Below, in pieces: positions 8,591 to 15,308 of a stretch of DNA of 40,521 nucleotides. The stretch is from CBFHWY01 sp965659675 (GTDB lineage Bacteria; Bacteroidota; Bacteroidia; Flavobacteriales_G; Salibacteraceae). The notes under the pieces are model-generated. The model did no database searches. It was not told the DNA's origin and saw only the letters and a list, made by a program, of their open reading frames with translations. Position numbers and translations under genes: made by a program. The stretch spans positions 1 through 40,521 of the forward strand of contig CBFHWY010000016.1 in assembly GCA_965659675.1 (NCBI GenBank), in the 5' to 3' direction. The stretch's first letter is position 1; each line of letters begins with the position of its first letter.

Positions 8591-8632
8591 AGCCCCGTCT
8601 CATGTACTCAGTTTTGAGTAAGAGACGGGGCT
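8591..8632. terminator. Bidirectional intrinsic terminator
   Basis: An 11-bp perfect stem pairs AGCCCCGTCTC (8591-8601) with GAGACGGGGCT (8622-8632). An inner stem of TACTCA (8605-8610) and TGAGTA (8615-8620) closes a GTTT loop. The + strand continues CTTTTATT, and the - strand reads CTTTTCTTTTGC after the stem, so it can end transcription both of the FecR-like gene (+) and of the peroxiredoxin gene (-). Confidence 0.92.
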
Positions 8633-8654
8633 CTTTTATTATATGAAGTTGCGC

Positions 8655-9287
8655 TTAGTGCTTCGACAAATAATCAGCCACACCGTCGTGAGATTCTTTC
8701 ATGGCAACTGCGCCTTCTTCCCAGTCTGCTGGACAAACCTCACCATTCTTTTCAAAGTGGAGAAGAGCGTCGAGCATTCTCATGGCCTCATTTACGCTAC
8801 GACCTAGTGGGAAGTTGTTTACCACCTGATGCTGAACTGTTCCTTCCTTGTCGATAAGGAATAGTCCGCGATATGCGATCATCGGACCATCAGCATACAA
8901 TTCACCGTTTTCGTTGTAATCGTATTCACCAGCAAGTACACCAAAGTTTGCACTTATGGTTTTGTCGGTGTCTGCAACGATAGGGTAGGTGATTCCGTCA
9001 ATCCCACCATCGTCTTTTGACATTTGCAACCAGCCCCAATGGGACTCTTCAGTATCTGTAGAACATGCTACAACTGCACAACCTTTTGCTTCAAAGTCTG
9101 CTAATCTTTTTTGAAAAGCGTGAAGCTCGGTTGGACAAACAAAAGTGAAATCCTTTGGATAAAAGAAGAAGATCACGTGTTTCTTGCCCAGATACTGGTC
9201 AAGTGAAAAATCATTTACAATTTCATCACCATCTACAACAGCGTTACAACTGAAGTGTGGTGCTTTTTTTCCTACTAATACTGACAT
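8655..9287 (-). CDS. Typical 2-Cys peroxiredoxin (AhpC/Tsa family)
   Basis: 210 aa, cytosolic. FYPKDFTFVCPTE contains the peroxidatic cysteine (C51) and NGEVCPADW the resolving cysteine (C185), so it should reduce hydrogen peroxide and alkyl hydroperoxides through an intersubunit disulfide. The segment GGIDGITYP corresponds to the GG(L/I)G region and the C-terminus ends in a YL-containing helix; both are features linked to hyperoxidation sensitivity in the family. It is a single-gene unit: its own TACATTTG box lies 41 bases upstream and it ends at the shared bidirectional terminator. The electron donor (AhpF or thioredoxin) is not in the window. Confidence 0.95.
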   Translation of the reverse strand: MSVLVGKKAPHFSCNAVVDGDEIVNDFSLDQYLGKKHVIFFFYPKDFTFVCPTELHAFQKRLADFEAKGCAVVACSTDTEESHWGWLQMSKDDGGIDGITYPIVADTDKTISANFGVLAGEYDYNENGELYADGPMIAYRGLFLIDKEGTVQHQVVNNFPLGRSVNEAMRMLDALLHFEKNGEVCPADWEEGAVAMKESHDGVADYLSKH

Positions 9288-9327
9288 TTTAAATATTTAT
9301 TTGATTCTACCTTTTGTATTGGGAACG

Positions 9328-9335
9328 CAAATGTA
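9328..9335 (-). promoter_or_regulatory. Putative peroxiredoxin -7 box (TACATTTG)
   Basis: On the - strand, TACATTTG matches TAnnTTTG exactly and lies 41 bases before the peroxiredoxin ATG. No TTG is present at the expected -33 distance. Being downstream of the CHAT gene stop, it would make the peroxiredoxin independent of that operon. Confidence 0.4.
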
Positions 9336-9401
9336 AAGATGTTGTTCAATCTTAACGGCTTGCAGTATAAGCTTTAGGAAATAATAAGAAAATAGAAGGC
9401 T

Positions 9402-12400
9402 TTAGTTCATGCCTATCATCACAAAAGAACCCCAGAATATAGGCTCTGGATATTTGTTCTTGATCTGCTTCTTGGCCATATTAAAGGCAACGCGTTTGTT
9501 ACCAGTAGAAAGCCAATACTTGTAAAAGTTGGTGATCAATTCCTGGGTGACCTGATCATCCACCTTAAATAAGGTCATAATGATGTTTTGAGCGCCAGCC
9601 ACCAGAAATGATCGCTGCAAGCCATACACCCCTTCGCCCGCTTTCACCTCTCCAAGTCCGGTTTCACAAGCACTTAAAACAACCAGCTCAGTATTATCGA
9701 GCTTTAGGTTCATTGCTTCATAGGCTGTGAGTACTCCCTCTCTTTTATTGAAGTTGTAAATGTTCTCACCAAGAAGGTCAGCAGAGCCTGAGAAGAGCAA
9801 GCCTGACTTCAGTAGCGGATTATCCACCGACTTTGCTTCCATGAGAATATCGTCCTGAACGCTGCTTTCCTGAACGAAGAAGCCGTGAGTAGCTATATGG
9901 AAGACTCTGGGACTTTGAAGTTTTTTAACCTGGGCCTCCGTCGCTTCTTTGTTGATGAAGGTTTCTGTATTCCATTCTTTTTCTTTGAGGATCTCATTGA
10001 GTTGTTTTACCTCTTCTTCTGCTCCTGGTAAAGGTTCAAATGAGCTTACGGTATTTGATGAATTCACATCCGAAGCTTTCGCATCTGAGGTGAAATCAGG
10101 GTTGCCGAATAGGGCAGCCGTTGAGCTCAGGTAGTTCATGTCAATTTCATCCTTGGAGCTTTTCTTTTCTTCCTGTTCATCTCTGAAGATCACAATATCT
10201 TTGGTGTTACTCACCAGTACCACATCATTTTTGTCGATGACAAATTTACCATCGGGGTCTTTTAATGTTTCTACATTCATCTGGTTGTAGACCCCATCGG
10301 CGGAGAGGAAGATGGTTTTGTTATTTTCTATTTCCTGATCGATCACCTTCCAGAATTTCTCGTAAGAATACTTATCTGGGATCTTGTACTTGATCGAATT
10401 CCGATAACCTTTGTAATACCTGCTTTCAAGGAGGTTTCCATTCGGTAGAACATGCAATTCAGGGCCTTTCTTGAAATCGGGTTTTAGAATAAGTGCGGCG
10501 TAAATGATAGAGTCGGTGAAGCTTTTGTCGAAATAATTAAAGCGTATGATCTCAATGGCAATTTCGTTTTCGTCAAGGCTTTTAAGTATATCTTTCCATT
10601 CATAAGTCTCAGATTTAGAGCTGGCGAAAGACTCAGACAATTTGCTCAATGCTTTCTCCAGATTATTGATCTCCTTGGCTAGAGCATCTCTGTTGATACC
10701 CTTTAAAACAAGTTCTTCCTGACTCATGGAGAAAGACTTGGTCAGTAATTCCTTTTTCCGAAGCCAGTCTTCATAGAGCTGAATGAGTTCATCATTCTCA
10801 CTGCTCATGATGTTCTGTCTAACCTTGATCGAGGAGCTCAACAAAATAGCTTTGGTGGCTAATTTGTTGTTATACATATCACCGATCACCGAAGGTTTTT
10901 CTTTTGAGTATCTTAAAGCAAGAGAATTGTAAAGTTCAAAGTCGCCCCGAATATTATTCCAATATTTATTTTTCTCCTTGTCACTCAGACTCGGGAAATA
11001 CTCTTCGATATACTCCAGGTATTTCTCGCTGGTATTTTCCAGAATATCAGCACAGTCTTTGAATTCCCCCATGGAATAGTAAGCCCTGGCTAGATTTCCC
11101 TGAGCTTTCACAAATTTTGGATGATACTTATCAAATACCTTCTTGTAAATATCGAGGGCATCTTCAAAGCGGGACGCAGCCTCCACATAGTTCTCAGCGA
11201 AATAGGACAATTCGCCTAAACGCATTTCATTATCCCCCACGTAGATACTGTTCTCACCAAATTTTTGCAAATAGATCAACCTGGCTTTTTCCAACTTTAT
11301 TTTGGCCGCGTCATATTTACCCTGACGTATGAGGTTGATGGCGATCAATTCAAGTGTGCGGCCGTAATCGGGGTGGTCCTCGCCAAGTTTGTTGGCATAG
11401 ATCTTTAGTGCTCTTTGGAGAAGCTCATCGATGGCTTTTGGGTCACTCGAACGAGCTAATTCTAATTCAGCAATATTATCAAGGGCGGCTGCAACGTTAA
11501 TGTGATTCTCCCCGAAGATCTTTTCGGTTCCCTCTAGTGTGGTGTTGAGATTCTCCCTTGCGTCACTAAATCTTCCCATCTCAGCATGGATCTCAGCAAG
11601 TAGTGCTACAGATTCGATATAACTGCTCGCAGTATCGCTCAGGGTGCTGAGCGCAACCTCCGATGCCGTTTTGGCATTCTTTTCTGCCTCAATGAAATTC
11701 CCTTTCAGTAGATATACTTTACCGAGGAGTTGGTAAGGCTTGATGAGTTGGTAAGACTTTTCTCCAAACTTGCTCGTACGGCTCTTTAAAGACTCCTTCA
11801 GGATATCGAGCGCGTCTTCATAATTTCCCGTGGTGATATAGAGATCAGCCATTTCCTCAATGGAATTGATCTCTGGAACCTCAACTGCTTCATCACTGAC
11901 ACGTTTGGAAAGTTTGTACGAAAGCTCGATCACCTTTCTTGCTTCCTCATACTTTCCATTGATAGAATAAAGTTCTCCGAGGGACCTTAAAGCAGTGACA
12001 TATTCGATGGATCTTCTACCTGCAGCACCCTTCACAACCTCAACAGCCAGTTCGAGCATCTCTTCTGCCTTATCGTATTCTCCAGCTTTGATGTAAGTTC
12101 CAGCAAGCCGTTCGAGGGCAGTTCCGTACTTCAAAGAGCGCTGTGCAAATCGATCTTTGGCAATTCCCAGCGCTTCGTTGAACACTACAATGGCTTTATC
12201 AAATCGATCGGTTTTCTCGTATAATGACCCATACTTATTCAAATAGGGAAGCATTTTCCGATGGTGTTCGTGCAACTCTGGACGAATGATCTGATTAAAG
12301 CTGGTATCGTAGATTGCCTCAGCTTTGGCGAAGTTACTTCCAAATGTGATCTCAAACATGGCGAGATCAAGCTTTGACATGTGATATACCGGACTCTGAG

Positions 12401-13865
12401 GACCCATATTCCAGGCACTGATCTTATTATTTTCATTGAGAAGCTGGCGGGCCTCATCGTAGCGATTCTGGCGAACATAGATGGCGTAAAGCTGATCGTT
12501 TAGAAGAATATTATTGATATGATCCTCTGGATAATACTCCAGAAGTTTCGAGCGTATCTTATAAGCTTTTCGTTCCGCTTTCTTAAAACGCATATCGAAG
12601 TAAATCAAAAGCTCGTTTTCAAAGAGCCTATATCGCCAATAGAAAGGTGAGTTTCTGCGGTACTTTAGCAAAATGGTTCGACGGTATTTGTGGGCCGTCT
12701 TTTTATATTTTTTCCTTTTGCGCTGTTCCTGAAAGAATGCCATTTGCTCTTCGAATACCTCATAGAAAAGCTGACTCGTTTTACTAATGTCATTACTTCG
12801 CTTAGCCCTTTTGAAGGCATACTTCATGTACTTTTTCGCATTTCCAGAAAGTTCATTGTCTCGAATGCTCAAGGCATAACCCAAATTATTTCGGATCACA
12901 CTTTTGTCTCTTCTCGAAACGAGTTTTTTTAACTCTCCACTATTCTTAGCATATAATTCGTTTGCTGTTGGATAGTCTCCACGCGAACTGTAGAGGTCCG
13001 CTTTCGTTACCAGAAGATCTGCTTTTCTCGACTCCAGCGATTTCTTTTCTCGCCAATTTAGGTCCTTCTTTTCGGTGAGTAAGGTTGCGCTAAGGTGATC
13101 GATAAGTGTATCAATGGCTGTGATACCCCTATTGTAGAATCCTCTGGCTTCATTGATCTTCACCAGATTAAGATCTACCTCAAAAAAGAGCTCATTCTTG
13201 TAATTACTGCTTGCAGGAATCTTATTCACTGCCTGGGTAATATTCTCCAGTTGCTTCAGGTGCTTTTGGAAGCTTTGAGTAGAATCCTGAATGTAACTCG
13301 CCTTATCGATCGCATCTGAACTGAGGTCCACACTGATCTGTTTTCCGATCTGATACTTCGATAGCAAGGAAAGGTAATAAGCATAGTAGTATTGCCCGCG
13401 TTCCTGCATGGCCTCTGAAGCCAGATTAAGGCCTAATAAACGATAATCAGGATCAACTCTGTTACTATCCAGTAATTTGATTCCGCGACGGAATACTTCA
13501 TCCGAACGATCATAATTCCCTAAGCCTTCAAGGTATTTCGCCCTGGCAATAAGACTAGAGGCCATTAAGGTGCTATTCGGCTCTTTTCGACTCTCTTTTC
13601 TGACCCAGGTCTTCATCATGAAGCTGGCGGTTTTGTAGTAGCCTTTTTCATGATAGTATTCAGCCCTGTCGAGCTTTTTAAGCCAGCGTTTTTCAAATCG
13701 CTCGCGTTTCTTCTTCTGCTTTGCTAGCTTCCTGGAGTCTACCTGAGTACTTAACTCAGAACTAGCATTACTTTGTTTTTCCTGAGCCATAGCGGGTGTG
13801 CTGCTCAGGTAGAGCACAAAGCTGAAAAGGAGGATCGATATTTTCAAATTAGTCCTCAAAATCAT
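9402..13865 (-). CDS. Exported TPR-CHAT protein (caspase-like protease)
   Basis: 1487 aa. Signal peptide with cleavage near PAMA-Q (residue ~27), then a basic segment. A helical region continues to ~530, clear TPR repeats of kinesin-light-chain type run from about 537 to 945 (for example ALERLAGTYIKAGEYDKAEE and SLGELYSINGKYEEARKV), a coiled-coil-prone linker follows, and a CHAT domain covers roughly 1150-1487. The caspase-like dyad is intact: His1327 in HIATHGFF and Cys1400 in LSACETGLG, followed by GEGVYGLQRSFLVAGA. CHAT is a clan CD peptidase domain related to caspases and separase, so proteolysis is expected; the substrate is unknown. Its ATG overlaps the end of the DUF5723 copy B gene by 17 bases, so the two are coupled. 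The signal peptide places it outside the cytoplasm, unlike CRISPR-associated TPR-CHAT. Confidence 0.92.
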   Translation of the reverse strand: MILRTNLKISILLFSFVLYLSSTPAMAQEKQSNASSELSTQVDSRKLAKQKKKRERFEKRWLKKLDRAEYYHEKGYYKTASFMMKTWVRKESRKEPNSTLMASSLIARAKYLEGLGNYDRSDEVFRRGIKLLDSNRVDPDYRLLGLNLASEAMQERGQYYYAYYLSLLSKYQIGKQISVDLSSDAIDKASYIQDSTQSFQKHLKQLENITQAVNKIPASSNYKNELFFEVDLNLVKINEARGFYNRGITAIDTLIDHLSATLLTEKKDLNWREKKSLESRKADLLVTKADLYSSRGDYPTANELYAKNSGELKKLVSRRDKSVIRNNLGYALSIRDNELSGNAKKYMKYAFKRAKRSNDISKTSQLFYEVFEEQMAFFQEQRKRKKYKKTAHKYRRTILLKYRRNSPFYWRYRLFENELLIYFDMRFKKAERKAYKIRSKLLEYYPEDHINNILLNDQLYAIYVRQNRYDEARQLLNENNKISAWNMGPQSPVYHMSKLDLAMFEITFGSNFAKAEAIYDTSFNQIIRPELHEHHRKMLPYLNKYGSLYEKTDRFDKAIVVFNEALGIAKDRFAQRSLKYGTALERLAGTYIKAGEYDKAEEMLELAVEVVKGAAGRRSIEYVTALRSLGELYSINGKYEEARKVIELSYKLSKRVSDEAVEVPEINSIEEMADLYITTGNYEDALDILKESLKSRTSKFGEKSYQLIKPYQLLGKVYLLKGNFIEAEKNAKTASEVALSTLSDTASSYIESVALLAEIHAEMGRFSDARENLNTTLEGTEKIFGENHINVAAALDNIAELELARSSDPKAIDELLQRALKIYANKLGEDHPDYGRTLELIAINLIRQGKYDAAKIKLEKARLIYLQKFGENSIYVGDNEMRLGELSYFAENYVEAASRFEDALDIYKKVFDKYHPKFVKAQGNLARAYYSMGEFKDCADILENTSEKYLEYIEEYFPSLSDKEKNKYWNNIRGDFELYNSLALRYSKEKPSVIGDMYNNKLATKAILLSSSIKVRQNIMSSENDELIQLYEDWLRKKELLTKSFSMSQEELVLKGINRDALAKEINNLEKALSKLSESFASSKSETYEWKDILKSLDENEIAIEIIRFNYFDKSFTDSIIYAALILKPDFKKGPELHVLPNGNLLESRYYKGYRNSIKYKIPDKYSYEKFWKVIDQEIENNKTIFLSADGVYNQMNVETLKDPDGKFVIDKNDVVLVSNTKDIVIFRDEQEEKKSSKDEIDMNYLSSTAALFGNPDFTSDAKASDVNSSNTVSSFEPLPGAEEEVKQLNEILKEKEWNTETFINKEATEAQVKKLQSPRVFHIATHGFFVQESSVQDDILMEAKSVDNPLLKSGLLFSGSADLLGENIYNFNKREGVLTAYEAMNLKLDNTELVVLSACETGLGEVKAGEGVYGLQRSFLVAGAQNIIMTLFKVDDQVTQELITNFYKYWLSTGNKRVAFNMAKKQIKNKYPEPIFWGSFVMIGMN

Positions 13866-15255
13866 TGTTGAATGTGAAGTTCAAACCAGCTCGTGCGTGA
13901 ACATTCCTTCCAAGTTCGAGGAATGATAGGGCATTATCTGTAATAACATAGAATTGAAGGGCACCAAGATTTAAGCTTAAACCAGCGCCCAGGTCGGTAA
14001 AACTTCCCCCTGCGGCCGAATAACTGACAAGAAGAGATAAGGCATTTCCAACTCTTATATTGGAGGATAGCATCGCACTCTGCCGAAAACTTCCACGGTT
14101 GAAGATACTGTGTGACAGGAGGCCAACATCAATTCTGTCATTCAGTGCAACGGATACGCTAAAGTTCAGTTTTGTTGGGACAGTTGTTCTGAATTGTTCT
14201 GACTTGATATCTTGTTTGATCTCCTGAACGATTGAGTCTGCCACGCCAAAGAACATATCTATTGGCTCAAAGTCTTCCAGAGGGACTCCAATAGGTATCA
14301 GGTCTCCAAAGTCGGTAGTGTCGTATTCCTGAAAGTAATTCACGGAGTATTCAAAGTTGCTTTCTGTATAGGATTGCAAATTCTCTTTCCAGTTGATGCC
14401 ACCTATATCCAGCACGCTTGCTGAGAGTCGAATTCGATCCAACAAAAGGAAATTCACACCGAGATCCACTGCAAGGCCGTGATTGCTATATCCGTAGAGA
14501 TAGTTTTGAAGCGAAGCTGTATCTACTCCCTGGACCCCAAGCTGCTCCCTTATGGCTCTTTCTGCTCCAAGGGAAGTATATATCTGTCCGCCTCCAGTGA
14601 AATCCAAGGTGGGCTGGGTGATGTCACTGCTAAACGTCGCAGTAAGGTCATCACCTCTCACTGCATCCATACCATATAGATACTTTACAGTCGCTCCCAC
14701 GGTTAATGATGGAATGATCTTCCTTGCGTAGGTTAAACCATATTCCCGGTAGTGCATGAGGGTAAGGTCCATGCCCTCCAATGAAATGGTTTGTCCATGC
14801 AGATCAACATTAGGATCGAATATGTCGAAGAGGTTTTGAGGATAGCGAAAATCCAGACTGAACTTTTCTGTGCTGTGAAAATAGAAGTAGTTCCAGCCTG
14901 TTTTGAATCCGAAACTCAGAAGGTCAATTTCTGCTTCAGCCGCAAAAATATTGTCCGTTGCCTCAAGCTGACTATTTACATTTTCAAAGGTCTGAATGGC
15001 TGCTTCTTGCCATTCTCCATCCTCAGCAAAAGGATTGAGGCTGGTAAACTCAGATATGGCAAAACGGTTGCTATTAGCTTTCACCATTGCATTGGTCCCT
15101 GGCAGAGAAAAGTTTACTCTGGAAAAGGGCATAATGGCTGGGTTTGCCCTACTCACTTGAGGTATTGAGCGCATATTGTAGAGCGATAATTCAGTCTGAG
15201 CCTGGAGACCAAGAGCCAGGAGCAGAGCCAATATGGAACTAAATAAATTTTTCAA
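13849..15255 (-). CDS. DUF5723-type outer membrane protein (copy B)
   Basis: 468 aa from TTG at 15255, or 475 aa from TTG at 15276; there is no in-frame ATG before the signal peptide. I prefer 15255 because LKNLFSSILALLLALGLQAQ is a compact signal peptide, and the 15276 TTG lies inside a TAATTTTG promoter-like box. It shares with copy A (3337-4674) the PQV..xNPA..PFS segment, HYREYGL, KYLYG, HGLAVDLG, the I..I.W..N..SY segment and GALQFYVITDN, ending RAGLNFTFNNDF. It is therefore a divergent paralog, probably an outer-membrane beta-barrel. It sits between the propeller-like protein and the CHAT protease; the 17-base overlap with the latter suggests linked function. Family function unknown. 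Confidence 0.75.
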   Translation of the reverse strand: MKNLFSSILALLLALGLQAQTELSLYNMRSIPQVSRANPAIMPFSRVNFSLPGTNAMVKANSNRFAISEFTSLNPFAEDGEWQEAAIQTFENVNSQLEATDNIFAAEAEIDLLSFGFKTGWNYFYFHSTEKFSLDFRYPQNLFDIFDPNVDLHGQTISLEGMDLTLMHYREYGLTYARKIIPSLTVGATVKYLYGMDAVRGDDLTATFSSDITQPTLDFTGGGQIYTSLGAERAIREQLGVQGVDTASLQNYLYGYSNHGLAVDLGVNFLLLDRIRLSASVLDIGGINWKENLQSYTESNFEYSVNYFQEYDTTDFGDLIPIGVPLEDFEPIDMFFGVADSIVQEIKQDIKSEQFRTTVPTKLNFSVSVALNDRIDVGLLSHSIFNRGSFRQSAMLSSNIRVGNALSLLVSYSAAGGSFTDLGAGLSLNLGALQFYVITDNALSFLELGRNVHARAGLNFTFNNDFED

Positions 15256-15273
15256 ACTAATGCTAATACTACG

Positions 15274-15281
15274 CAAAATTA
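15274..15281 (-). promoter_or_regulatory. Possible internal -7 box (TAATTTTG) before DUF5723 copy B
   Basis: On the - strand, TAATTTTG fits TAnnTTTG exactly and lies 18 bases before the TTG at 15255. No clear -33 TTG is seen at the right distance. It may give extra transcription of the DUF5723-CHAT pair. Confidence 0.28.
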
Positions 15282-15308
15282 AGGATAGCCAGCCATGGAA
15301 AACTGACT

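Noticed and set aside
9402..13865. CRISPR-associated (type III-E Csx29-like) TPR-CHAT
   Set aside because: No CRISPR array or cas genes are present and the protein has a signal peptide.
14791..15168. 125-aa + strand open frame
   Set aside because: Fully antisense to DUF5723 copy B, no domain, no promoter box; a shadow frame.
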